From contig CAKSFA010000005.1 of the NCBI GenBank assembly GCA_934454125.1, forward strand, positions 1 to 64,000: DNA of 64,000 nucleotides, read 5' to 3'. This DNA comes from an uncultured Eubacteriales bacterium (lineage in GTDB: Bacteria > Bacillota > Clostridia > Oscillospirales > Acutalibacteraceae). Under the pieces are notes generated by a model. The model saw only the letters and a list, made by a program, of their open reading frames with translations. It was not told the origin of the DNA and made no database searches. The translations under genes and the position numbers were made by a program. Of the stretch, positions 18,278-26,400 are shown in pieces (positions within the stretch are counted from its first letter, which is position 1; each line of letters opens with the position of its first letter).

Positions 18278-19525
18278 ATGCAATCTATCAAACAACTTGC
18301 GTTGCGGTTATCTGCGCTGTCTGTTTATGGCGCTGTACTGAATCGACCACCGCTACAGCATTTACACAGCTTGTTGTGGGCAGCGCAAGATAACGCCAAA
18401 GCGTTTGCGCAAGCATGGGGTGCGTTTGTTGCGGCTTTGTTACAGGAGAATGTTCAGGGAAATTTGGCGCAAGCTGTTGAGCAAGCGGTATTATATGATC
18501 AAAACCCCTTTTCACTGCAAGCAGCAAGTGCACAGGGGAACTTATCTGCTGCACTAACATATGCAGTAAAGCAAGATTTGGCAACGTTGTGTGAGATTGC
18601 GCAGCTTACTCCACAGGCACTGTTGGACGGATCTCCTTTTGCAGAGACATTACAGGAGCTTTCTTTGCCGCAGTGGAAGACTGGCACATTGCCAGCGTTT
18701 CTGCAAAGTACGCCGCAACAGGCGGTGCAAATTTGCCGACAGTTTTATCAAACACACGGCTGCGGCATCTTTGCAAGATACCGAGCATTTATCTGGCGCA
18801 ATCATACAATCATTCCCGTTGCGCATCCAGATCAGACCAGCATGGCAGATCTGAAGGAATATCAGGAACCGCGACGAACAGTGATAGAAAATACAGAAGC
18901 ATTTTTGCACGGTTTGCCTGCCAATAACTGTTTGTTATATGGCGACCGCGGTACTGGTAAATCTTCTACCGTAAAAGCAGTTCTAAATGACTATTTTTCT
19001 CAAGGACTGCGTGTAATAGAGATGCCCAAAGAATTTCTGATGGATTTCCCTGATTTGGTGGCAAAAATTGCTGATTTACCGATGAAATTTATCGTTTTTA
19101 TCGATGATTTGTCCTTTTCTCAGCAAGACAGCACTTATGCTTCCCTCAAAGCAGTGTTAGAGGGTGGTGTGGCGGCTCGACCACAGAATACGCTTATCTA
19201 TGCTACCTCAAATCGCCGCCATTTGGTACGGGAGACTTTTTCTGAGCGGGAGGGTGATGAGATTCACCGCAGAGATACGATGCAAGAAACGGTTTCTTTG
19301 GCAGACCGCTTTGGCTTGTCAGTTAATTTTAGCATGCCCAGCAAAACAGAATATCTTGCGATTATTCAGGCGTTGGCAGAACAGCGCGGTCTTGAGGAGC
19401 ACCTTGAACAGCTGAAACAGGGCGCTGAACAATGGGCGATTGCGCGCGGCGGGCGTTCTCCCCGTTGCGCCCGGCAATATATGAATGCTGCTGAGGCCAA
19501 AATTAAACTGGCACATAAAGCATAA
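18278..19525 (+). CDS. DUF815-family AAA+ ATPase
   Basis: A 415-residue cytoplasmic P-loop protein. A poorly conserved N-terminal half is followed by a AAA+ core with Walker A GDRGTGKSS (about 226-234) and Walker B IVFIDDLSF (about 268-276). Further on come a sensor-like ATSNRRH and C-terminal ARGGRSPRCARQY. These motifs and the EGxxxxPxNxxIYATSN region identify the DUF815 family, widespread in Firmicutes and without an established function. It has its own promoter and an optimal AAAGGAGGAGG ribosome site. Neighbours give no functional hint. Confidence 0.88.
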   Translation: MQSIKQLALRLSALSVYGAVLNRPPLQHLHSLLWAAQDNAKAFAQAWGAFVAALLQENVQGNLAQAVEQAVLYDQNPFSLQAASAQGNLSAALTYAVKQDLATLCEIAQLTPQALLDGSPFAETLQELSLPQWKTGTLPAFLQSTPQQAVQICRQFYQTHGCGIFARYRAFIWRNHTIIPVAHPDQTSMADLKEYQEPRRTVIENTEAFLHGLPANNCLLYGDRGTGKSSTVKAVLNDYFSQGLRVIEMPKEFLMDFPDLVAKIADLPMKFIVFIDDLSFSQQDSTYASLKAVLEGGVAARPQNTLIYATSNRRHLVRETFSEREGDEIHRRDTMQETVSLADRFGLSVNFSMPSKTEYLAIIQALAEQRGLEEHLEQLKQGAEQWAIARGGRSPRCARQYMNAAEAKIKLAHKA

Positions 19526-19535
19526 ACTACGTTTC

Positions 19536-19564
19536 TTTACAAATTTCGTCAAATTTGATACGAT
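19536..19564 (+). promoter_or_regulatory. Promoter of the binding-protein-like lipoprotein gene
   Basis: TTTACA (19536-19541), 17 bases, TACGAT (19559-19564). Confidence 0.6.
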
Positions 19565-19601
19565 TGTGTAGAAAATACACCCCGGATAAGGAGGTACTTT
19601 T

Positions 19602-20885
19602 ATGAAAGCACTTAAAAAAATGCTCACGTTGGGCATTGCTGCGTTGCTTGCTGCTACCATATTTACCGGCTGTGGTGCCAGTGATATCAGTCAGGGCGTT
19701 GCTACCAACGATTATCCCATACTGGTGGGTGGTGTTACGCTGAATAGTCGCCCAGAAGGTGTTGCTGTGCTATCACAAAGTCTTGCTGATGTCGTTTTAA
19801 CCATTGGTTATGAAGAAACTCTTAAGGCAAAAAGCAATGATTGCACACAGCCAGAACTTTCAGTTTTACCCGATGTTACCATTGATGCTGCTGCGGAACT
19901 CAAAAAACTGGGCGTCACAGTGGTACTGGCAGATACCATCCCTACGCAGGCACAGCAAACTGCGCTGCAGCAGCAGGGTATAACAGCAATTGCGATTACC
20001 CCAGCTAAAAACAGGGAAGATTGTAAACGACTGTACCGTGAGGTTGGTTCTGTGATGCGCGGTGGTAATACCGGTTATACCCGGGCAGAAAAGTCTTGTG
20101 ACAATGTGTTTTATACATTAGATGATATTACCCGTTTAGTGCCGGCAACAAGTAGTCAGTCTACCGCTTGTTATCTATATGATCTGCAAGGAAGTGTTGC
20201 TACGGGAGATACCCTTTTTGGCAGTCTAATTACCTATGCCGGTTTTTTCAATGCTTTTGTAAATGAAACTGGAGGCAAGGTTAGCATCAGTAGTATTCTT
20301 ATTGCAAATCCCTATTATATTTTTTGCCCTACAGGTATGAAGGAAGAACTGACCCAATCTGAAGATTTTAAAATGCTAGATGCAGTTGTCAACGGTCGCG
20401 TTTATGAGCTTGATCCTACTCTGATGCAGCGGCAGGGCAACACGATGCTCGACGCGGTTACTGCTATGGTACAAAGCGTTTACCCTGAGTTGTTTGAAAC
20501 GCGTGAATCTAAGAAAAATGCATCCTCTGAAGAAGGAGTGAATTCATCTCAATCAGAAAGCGGTGCAACAACCAGTGATTCCGGTGAGGGTAGCGCGCAG
20601 GGGAACGGAGAAACAGCTACCATGTCATCTACCACCTCGAAACCAGCCGAAGTGGCCGCTGCAGGTGAGTTGCAATATGGCAATTCTGGTCGGGCAGTAT
20701 TGCTTATGCAAGAAAGATTGAACGAGCTGGGTTATATGTTTACTGCTTTGAGCAGTGTGTTTGATGATGGCACGCTGCAAGCGGTGAAAGATTTTCAGTA
20801 TCTCAACGGTTATGTTACCACAGGAATTGCTACACAAGAGCTGCTGGATTTGATGTATAGCGCCGACGCCAAGCTTCGTAATTAA
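19602..20885 (+). CDS. TroA/BtuF-like lipoprotein with peptidoglycan-binding domain
   Basis: A 427-residue lipoprotein; lipobox FTGC puts the lipidated Cys at residue 24. Residues about 40-305 resemble periplasmic-binding proteins of the BtuF/FhuD/TroA type: RPEGVAVLSQSLADVVLTIGYEE, then ELKKLGVTVVLAD, a long linking helix, and a second lobe ending near VYELD. A Ser/Glu/Thr-rich linker (about 305-350) joins this to a C-terminal PG_binding_1 domain (about 356-420; GNSGRAVLLMQERLNELGY and GTLQAVKDFQ). Binding proteins normally serve an ABC importer, but no permease or ATPase is nearby, and the wall-binding tail is unusual. Role in metal, haem or corrinoid scavenging versus envelope function is open. 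RBS GGAGG. Confidence 0.75.
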   Translation: MKALKKMLTLGIAALLAATIFTGCGASDISQGVATNDYPILVGGVTLNSRPEGVAVLSQSLADVVLTIGYEETLKAKSNDCTQPELSVLPDVTIDAAAELKKLGVTVVLADTIPTQAQQTALQQQGITAIAITPAKNREDCKRLYREVGSVMRGGNTGYTRAEKSCDNVFYTLDDITRLVPATSSQSTACYLYDLQGSVATGDTLFGSLITYAGFFNAFVNETGGKVSISSILIANPYYIFCPTGMKEELTQSEDFKMLDAVVNGRVYELDPTLMQRQGNTMLDAVTAMVQSVYPELFETRESKKNASSEEGVNSSQSESGATTSDSGEGSAQGNGETATMSSTTSKPAEVAAAGELQYGNSGRAVLLMQERLNELGYMFTALSSVFDDGTLQAVKDFQYLNGYVTTGIATQELLDLMYSADAKLRN

Positions 20886-20897
20886 AAATGATGTAAT

Positions 20898-20929
20898 AAA
20901 AAGCGTAAGGATATATCCTTACGCTTTTT
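20898..20929. terminator. Bidirectional terminator between convergent genes
   Basis: A perfect 14-bp stem AAAAAGCGTAAGGA/TCCTTACGCTTTTT with loop TATA, placed between the stops at 20885 (plus) and 20934 (minus). Confidence 0.92.
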
Positions 20930-20933
20930 ATAT

Positions 20934-22430
20934 TTAATGGCCAAGATATTGCATCGAAAACCATGGAAACGTATCTGGTATATAACTACCGATGATGATC
21001 ATACCAAGCGTCACCGTCCCCAGAATAATACAAAGTACCATTGCCGTTGCCGCTATGCTTTGTTGCGCTTTTTCATCGTGCTCGTTGCGTGCAACAGAGG
21101 CCAGTGCTACACCAAGGCCAACCATGCCAAAAGCGACTACCGTGCCCCAGCCAATCCAACAAACACCTGCTGCACCTGCTGCCAGTGCAAATGAGATTAT
21201 GATCTGCCATGTTCGGTTTAAGAAGCGTTTGCCCAGATATACCAGAGTATACAATAAAATACCGAATACCACGCCGTAGGCCAAATTTTCTGTTGCTACA
21301 ACAACGATTGCTGTTACCAGCATCACCACAGTATCCTTAATTGAGTACTGGTTCATTTTAAACAATGTGGGCCATTTTACTGTGCCGATGCAGACAGTAA
21401 ACATGACGGCAATCAATGCTGCCAGTGGAATTAATTCCATAAACCAACCCAAACTGAATAAAAGAATCGCCATAAAGATGCCAATTAAAAATGTGGAGAG
21501 CCGCCCTTTTCCGCCGGATTTTTGGTTTGTGATTGCCATAGCAATCATGCCGCAACCAGGTGCAGCGCCCAGCATGCCACAGGCTAAATTGCCAATGCCA
21601 AGACCGATGCACTCTCGATTGTTGCGACTTACCACACCGTTTGCCTCTTCTATCAATCGGGCTGTTAGTAACGATTCTGCTACGGCTACCAGTGCGATTG
21701 AAAGTGCCGTGGGCAGAATTGCTGTGAAGCACTCCATTGTGAACACGCTGCCCAAGTTGGTAAAGATTTGCCCCATGTATGAAAAATCAAATGCCACTGA
21801 GCCCATATTACCTACTTTTTCCACGCCACTGCCGCTTACCAGCGTATATGCTGTAATCAACACTAATGTTACTAGGGATGCCGGCACACGTCGTAAAAAT
21901 GCCACGAGTTTTTTCAATAGAGGAAACGTATAAATAATTGCCATGCCAACTGCGATCAGAATGTATGTTTCTATACTTTTGCCCATTGCCAGCTTGACTT
22001 GTGAAAGGAAAATCACTGCTGCAAAACCGTTGACAAAACCAGTCATTACTGAGGTGGGTATAAACTTTACCAAACTGCCAAAGCGACAGATGCCCATAAT
22101 GACCATGATGATACCTGCAAGGCACACTGCTGCAAAAATGTACTCTGGGTGTCCGTTGTTAAAATACTGCGCGATTAGTCCACTGAGTACCAGCGCTGTT
22201 GAACCAGCTCCGGCTGATACTAATCCGGGACATCCGCCCAACACAGAGGTAATCACTGTCAAAAAGATGCAAGTGAATAACCCCATGTATGGTGGTAGCC
22301 CAACCACCAGCATGAATCCAATTACCTCTGGTATCAGTGCAGATGTAGTTACCAGTGATCCACACAGATCGCCGATTGGGTTGCCCAGCCATTCTTGCTT
22401 TTCTTGTTTCAATCGTTCCGCAAGTTGCAT
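20934..22430 (-). CDS. SulP/SLC26-family anion transporter
   Basis: A 498-residue polytopic membrane protein of the SulP (SLC26) superfamily. The signature region GDLCGSLVTTSALIPEVIGF near residue 20 corresponds to the SulP consensus, where proline-containing TM1 helps form the substrate site. Repeated Gly-rich helices follow (LSGLIAQYF, SVMTGFVNGFAAVIFLSQ, GMLGAAPGCGMIAMAITNQKSGG). Unlike many SulP proteins it has no C-terminal STAS domain and ends in a helix near FSMQYLGH. Family members carry sulfate, bicarbonate or dicarboxylates; the substrate cannot be assigned here. ATG 22430 was chosen with GAGGAG upstream; the longer frame to 22523 runs into the promoter. Confidence 0.88.
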   Translation of the reverse strand: MQLAERLKQEKQEWLGNPIGDLCGSLVTTSALIPEVIGFMLVVGLPPYMGLFTCIFLTVITSVLGGCPGLVSAGAGSTALVLSGLIAQYFNNGHPEYIFAAVCLAGIIMVIMGICRFGSLVKFIPTSVMTGFVNGFAAVIFLSQVKLAMGKSIETYILIAVGMAIIYTFPLLKKLVAFLRRVPASLVTLVLITAYTLVSGSGVEKVGNMGSVAFDFSYMGQIFTNLGSVFTMECFTAILPTALSIALVAVAESLLTARLIEEANGVVSRNNRECIGLGIGNLACGMLGAAPGCGMIAMAITNQKSGGKGRLSTFLIGIFMAILLFSLGWFMELIPLAALIAVMFTVCIGTVKWPTLFKMNQYSIKDTVVMLVTAIVVVATENLAYGVVFGILLYTLVYLGKRFLNRTWQIIISFALAAGAAGVCWIGWGTVVAFGMVGLGVALASVARNEHDEKAQQSIAATAMVLCIILGTVTLGMIIIGSYIPDTFPWFSMQYLGH

Positions 22431-22485
22431 TATTTCCAAAACTCCTCTCCATACACGGACGAAATGCCCGCAACTCCTGGTTTTT

Positions 22486-22514
22486 ATCATACTCCGTTTT
22501 TCCATTTTTTTCAA
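22486..22514 (-). promoter_or_regulatory. Promoter of the SulP gene
   Basis: On the minus strand TTGAAA (22514-22509), 17 bases, TATGAT (22491-22486). It is divergent from the queT promoter. Confidence 0.7.
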
Positions 22515-22546
22515 TATCTTCACTCCAGTAAAATCAAAATTGGCGG

Positions 22547-22575
22547 TTGATTTTACTGCTTGAAAGGAGTATGAT
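22547..22575 (+). promoter_or_regulatory. Promoter of the preQ1-queT-trkH transcript
   Basis: TTGATT (22547-22552), 17 bases, TATGAT (22570-22575). Transcription would start a few bases before the structured leader. Confidence 0.7.
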
Positions 22576-22579
22576 AGAG

Positions 22580-22640
22580 CCGTGCTATATTAGCGCGGTC
22601 AGTCGCAAACTCCTGACCTAAAAAAATACTACGGAGGAAT
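22580..22640 (+). promoter_or_regulatory. Candidate preQ1 riboswitch in the queT leader
   Basis: A 6-bp stem GGTCAG/CTGACC (22597-22602, 22613-22618) encloses the loop TCGCAAACTC. An A-rich tail follows (TAAAAAAATAC), then the ribosome site GGAGG (22633-22637). Loop bases CTCC can pair with the GGAG of that ribosome site, which would form a pseudoknot that hides it. An upstream hairpin CCGTGCTA/TAGCGCGG (22580-22598) shares bases with the stem and could be its alternative partner. Position before queT and the compact H-type pseudoknot fit preQ1 riboswitches. Direct pairing to the ribosome site leans toward class II/III logic, but the class is not certain. Confidence 0.6.
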
Positions 22641-22646
22641 TGAATC

Positions 22647-23183
22647 TTGAAACCTACATCAAAGAACTCAGTACGTTATTTGGTGCAGGCAGCAGTTATC
22701 GCAGCGATATACGCTGTGCTGACTTTGCTTGCCTCTGCCATGAATCTGGCTTATGGCCCTGTCCAGTTCCGCATTTCTGAACTGCTTACGGTTTTGCCAC
22801 TGTTTACGCCTGCGGCGATTCCTGGGCTGACCATCGGGTGCTTTTTGGCCAATCTTGCAAGCCCATTTGGTCCAGTAGATTGGATGTTTGGCACAGCAGC
22901 AACTTTTTTGGCTGCACTTGCTGTTTATGCCCTGCGCCGTGTTACAATTAAAGGCATTCCTTTTTTGGCACCTATTGCGCCGGTGCTGTGCAACGCCGCA
23001 GTAGTTGGTCTTGAACTAGCCTGCTTTAACGATGTTGGCTTTGGTTTTGCCAATTTCAGTTGGGTTGCGTTTGGATACAATGCCCTGACCGTTGGATTGG
23101 GCGAATTGGTTGTTTGTTACGTGCTGGGTCTGCCATTTGCAGTTTTTTTACAAAAAACAAAACTTACCAAAAAAATTTTATGA
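22647..23183 (+). CDS. queT: QueT-family queuosine precursor transporter
   Basis: A 178-residue membrane protein with about five to six helices. YLVQAAVIAAIYAVLTLL, FRISELLTVLPLF, PGLTIGCFLANL, DWMFGTAATFLAAL and FNDVGFGF match the QueT family, substrate-binding S components of ECF transporters for queuosine precursors such as preQ1. The start is TTG at 22647, 9 bases after GGAGG, which is part of the putative riboswitch pseudoknot. This fits translational control by the imported metabolite. trkH begins 18 bases downstream, so potassium uptake may be read from the same transcript. The family assignment is firm; the exact ligand is inferred. Confidence 0.9.
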   Translation: MKPTSKNSVRYLVQAAVIAAIYAVLTLLASAMNLAYGPVQFRISELLTVLPLFTPAAIPGLTIGCFLANLASPFGPVDWMFGTAATFLAALAVYALRRVTIKGIPFLAPIAPVLCNAAVVGLELACFNDVGFGFANFSWVAFGYNALTVGLGELVVCYVLGLPFAVFLQKTKLTKKIL

Positions 23184-23201
23184 TAAGGACCCGACAAAAC
23201 T

Positions 23202-24611
23202 ATGAAAGAGCCATTATCTTTGGGTAAACGCATCAAAAATATCGCGCCGGTGCGACTGATCGTCATCAGTTTTGCACTGGCCATTCTCACTGGTGCAGGT
23301 TTGCTAAGCTTGCCTGTTGTGTCACGCAGTGGTCAACCAATCCCCTTTGTCGATGCACTGTTTACTGCAACTTCGGCAACCTGTGTTACTGGCCTTACAG
23401 TGTTTGACACCTGGAGTCAGTTCAATGGTTTCGGACAAGCTGTTCTGTTGTTTCTCGTTCAAGTTGGTGGTTTGGGTATCGTTACGTTTACAACAGGTTT
23501 TACCGTACTTATGCGGAGAAAACTCAGCTTCAAAGATATGATGCTTGCTTCTGAAAATACCGGCAGTGGCGGCCTTGATGTTCCTCGTTTGCTCAAAACG
23601 ATTTTACTTTTTACCCTTACCGCTGAGTTGATTGGTGCTCTATTGCTCATGCTGCGTTTTATTCCACAGTTTGGGGGCTATGGCGTTTGGATTTCTGTGT
23701 TCCTTGCTGTTTCCGGTTATTGTAATGCCGGATTTGATGTCCTAGGCTTTCAAACGCCTGGTGCTAGCCTTTCGGCGTATGCCGGCGATCCACTGGTGAG
23801 TATTACGCTGGCTTTGCTGATCATCATTGGTGGACTGGGTTTTGTTGCGATCAGTGATGTTTATTTTAAAAAAGTTTTCCCGCATCTTCAACGTTTGTAT
23901 CAGCGCCGTGCTGTAAGTGGCAAGCCAAAAAAAGTTGCGCTGAATTTTCATACACATGTTGTGCTGATTACTACAGGTATATTACTCTTTGCTGGAACGG
24001 GAATTATTCTTTTATGTGAATGGGACAATACGATGACTGATCTCAACTGGGGGCAAAAGCTCAATGCCGCATTTTTTCAATCTGTTTCTGCACGTACAGC
24101 GGGTTATGCGTCGCTGAATCTTGGTGCAGAGCGTGCTGTTACCCAAGTATTCACCGTGGTGCTCATGTTTATCGGTGCCAGCCCGGCTTCGACTGGTGGT
24201 GGCATCAAAACCACTACGATTATGGTGCTGTTGGCCACTGTATTTAGTGTGATTCGCGGCAATGAAGATACTGTTCTTTTGCGCCGTACTATTGATAAAA
24301 GTACGGTTTATCGCAGTATGGCGATTGTTTTTGCAGGTATTATCATTGTTGCTGTTCCCACAATTGTAATTGAAACGACAAATCAAAACATCGGTTTTCT
24401 TGCCGCGCTATTCGAATCAGTTTCGGCGTTCAGCACGACCGGGGTTACGATGGGCATTACTTCTATGCTCAATGCTGCTTCTAAATGCGCCCTGATTTTT
24501 GCGATGTTTGCCGGACGTGTCGGCGGAGTTTCACTGGCATTGGCTATCGCCATGCGCAAGGGTCGGCACTCCAGTTCGGTTTTACCTGAAGGAAAGCTTA
24601 TTGTTGGTTAA
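23202..24611 (+). CDS. trkH: TrkH/KtrB-family potassium channel subunit
   Basis: A 469-residue K+ transporter with four membrane-pore-membrane repeats. Pore-loop segments are TATSATCVTGLT, SGYCNAGFD, SARTAGYASL and SAFSTTGVTMG. Each carries the selectivity-filter glycine. The protein follows the Ktr/Trk family over its whole length and would take up K+ under control of TrkA/KtrA rings, which are encoded at 1478-2791. AGGACC-like bases rather than a strong ribosome site precede the ATG; coupling with queT is likely. Confidence 0.92.
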   Translation: MKEPLSLGKRIKNIAPVRLIVISFALAILTGAGLLSLPVVSRSGQPIPFVDALFTATSATCVTGLTVFDTWSQFNGFGQAVLLFLVQVGGLGIVTFTTGFTVLMRRKLSFKDMMLASENTGSGGLDVPRLLKTILLFTLTAELIGALLLMLRFIPQFGGYGVWISVFLAVSGYCNAGFDVLGFQTPGASLSAYAGDPLVSITLALLIIIGGLGFVAISDVYFKKVFPHLQRLYQRRAVSGKPKKVALNFHTHVVLITTGILLFAGTGIILLCEWDNTMTDLNWGQKLNAAFFQSVSARTAGYASLNLGAERAVTQVFTVVLMFIGASPASTGGGIKTTTIMVLLATVFSVIRGNEDTVLLRRTIDKSTVYRSMAIVFAGIIIVAVPTIVIETTNQNIGFLAALFESVSAFSTTGVTMGITSMLNAASKCALIFAMFAGRVGGVSLALAIAMRKGRHSSSVLPEGKLIVG

Positions 24612-24618
24612 TACTCAT

Positions 24619-24648
24619 AAAAAGCCCGCCAAATCGGCGTTTTTTTAT
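24619..24648 (+). terminator. Terminator after trkH
   Basis: A short GC stem CGCC/GGCG with A-rich and T-rich flanks and a 7-base T run. Weak, but correctly placed between convergent genes. Confidence 0.6.
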
Positions 24649-25982
24649 ACTGTTTCATCTGTATCTTGTGGCAAACGCTGGATTAACAATGTTTCAATGC
24701 GGTTGTCCTGCATTTGTTCTACGGTGAATTCCAAATTTTCAAATGTAATTCGTGGTCTTTCGCCCGTTTGCGGCAAATGACCCAATAAGTCTACTACAAA
24801 ACCACCAATGGTATCGTGCTCTTGCTCCGGAAGCTCCAGTCCGGTTATTTCGTTTACTGTTGTGATAGGGGTAATACCGCGTGCTTTCCAGCAGTTTGGT
24901 TCAGTCTGTATAATTTCTGGCAGATTCTTGTCGTACTCATCCTCCATTTGCCCCATAATCGTCTCAAGGAGGTCTTCCATCGTAACAATTCCCGCTGTTC
25001 CGCCATATTCATCAATTACCACTGCAATTTGCATCTTTCGTTCTGAAAGCGCTGCAAACAATTCGCTACATGATTTTGTTTCAGGAACGAAAAATGGTTT
25101 GCGCATAACATCTGTTATGGCTACGCGTTCTGCTGTGCGGTTTCCCACATATTTTAGCAAATCTTTTACATATACAATACCTACAATGTCATCCAAATCT
25201 TCGTGATACACCGGAACACGGGAATAACCGCCTGCCAGCGATACCTGCACCAATTCCTGTAAGGAGGCTGTATCTGGCACAGCAGTGACGTCTGTACGAT
25301 GTGTAGCAATGTCTGCTGCGGTTGTATCGTTAAAAGCAAAAACTTTTTCGATTAGCGCTTTTTCATTTTCTAAAATTGCGCCGGATTCTTCGCCTTGATC
25401 TACCATGGTTCGAATGCCTTCTTCTGTGATGCCTTTGTGTTGTGCGTTTGGAGAAATACCAAATATGCGACATATTTGCACCCCTGCATGATATAAACAC
25501 CAGGAAAGTGGGAACAGCAGGGTGCATAGTCCCCGGTAAATACCGCTAATGTGCAATGCCACACGCTCTGCGCAAAAAATTCCAACTCTCCGCGGTATTA
25601 CAACGCCGAGCACGAGATATACCGGCAGCAGTACTAGCACTACCACCACCAGCGCTACTCCGCTATCGACCGTATGGTTTAGAGATGTTTCTGCTTGTAG
25701 TCGTGCTATCAGTGATGGTGCGAATTTTTGATATGCGTACACACAGGCGCAAAGTGCTGGAGCACTGGCTAGCAGTAGATATGTTATCTGCGTTAGAGGA
25801 CTCTTCCCCAAACGGAGCACACGCAGTGCGCGTCGATCTCCTTGCTGCCCTAAGCGTTCCAACTCTGGATCTACAGCATTTTGAACGGCATTTTGACAAA
25901 GTACTGAAAAAGCAGTACAAGCAATACATAATAGCAACACAAATAAATTGACTAAAATCTGGCTATCAGGCTCTGGTTCCAT
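24645..25982 (-). CDS. CNNM/CorC-type membrane protein with CBS pair (HlyC/CorC family)
   Basis: A 445-residue protein. An N-terminal CNNM-type membrane domain (first TM LVNLFVLLLCIACTAFSVL, further helices to about residue 185, ending LGVVIPRRVGIFCAERVA) is followed by GIRTMVDQGEESGAILENEKALIEKVF. Two CBS domains come next (about 225-345; YSRVPVYHEDLDDIVGIVYVKDLL, IAVVIDEYGGTAGIVTMEDLLE), then a CorC_HlyC domain (about 360-440). Homologues are implicated in Mg2+ or Co2+ export and envelope ion homeostasis; older hemolysin naming is not informative. Ribosome site AAGGGGA. The first membrane helix contains unusual CQNAVQNAVDPE, which follows the family pattern loosely. Confidence 0.9.
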   Translation of the reverse strand: MEPEPDSQILVNLFVLLLCIACTAFSVLCQNAVQNAVDPELERLGQQGDRRALRVLRLGKSPLTQITYLLLASAPALCACVYAYQKFAPSLIARLQAETSLNHTVDSGVALVVVVLVLLPVYLVLGVVIPRRVGIFCAERVALHISGIYRGLCTLLFPLSWCLYHAGVQICRIFGISPNAQHKGITEEGIRTMVDQGEESGAILENEKALIEKVFAFNDTTAADIATHRTDVTAVPDTASLQELVQVSLAGGYSRVPVYHEDLDDIVGIVYVKDLLKYVGNRTAERVAITDVMRKPFFVPETKSCSELFAALSERKMQIAVVIDEYGGTAGIVTMEDLLETIMGQMEDEYDKNLPEIIQTEPNCWKARGITPITTVNEITGLELPEQEHDTIGGFVVDLLGHLPQTGERPRITFENLEFTVEQMQDNRIETLLIQRLPQDTDETV

Positions 25983-26400
25983 AGATATCCCCTTCCAAAT
26001 ATGAGAATTTCAATCCCTTCATTTTTCTATATTCTACACGATTTTTAGCAAAAATGCAAAGAGAAGCACAAATTTCAAACGATTTCTTTGGAGAATTATG
26101 AAAAATCATTGTATTTCGCAGTTTTTTGAAATATTCTCTTTACATTTTTTTATAAAAATGATAAAATTAGGAATAAGTATATAGATTGGGAGAGTATCTC
26201 CTCTCTCATTGTTCAAACATGGCACTTTTTGGTTACGAAAAAATGCAAAAATATATTACTTAAAAAATTGCATAGAATAACCAAATTTTTTGTCTTTGAA
26301 CCGAATATGCTGTCACAATTTCAACTGGTTTGTTTTCTATATCATCTAAGAATACAGACTAAAAACCCACAAAGTTTTGCTTGAAAAAGGAGCGAATGGT
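25983..26400. other. Intergenic region with promoter and leader of the giant F1-like operon
   Basis: 418 bases, AT-rich, no gene supported. It contains the operon promoter at 26139-26167 and a leader of about 225 bases with a short hairpin around GAGAGTATCTCCTCTC (26191-26206 region). Confidence 0.6.
26139..26167 (+). promoter_or_regulatory. Promoter of the F1-like ATPase/surface protein operon
   Basis: TTTACA (26139-26144), 17 bases, TAAAAT (26162-26167). It is the only good sigma-A-type match found in the gap before the eleven co-directional genes. Confidence 0.6.
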
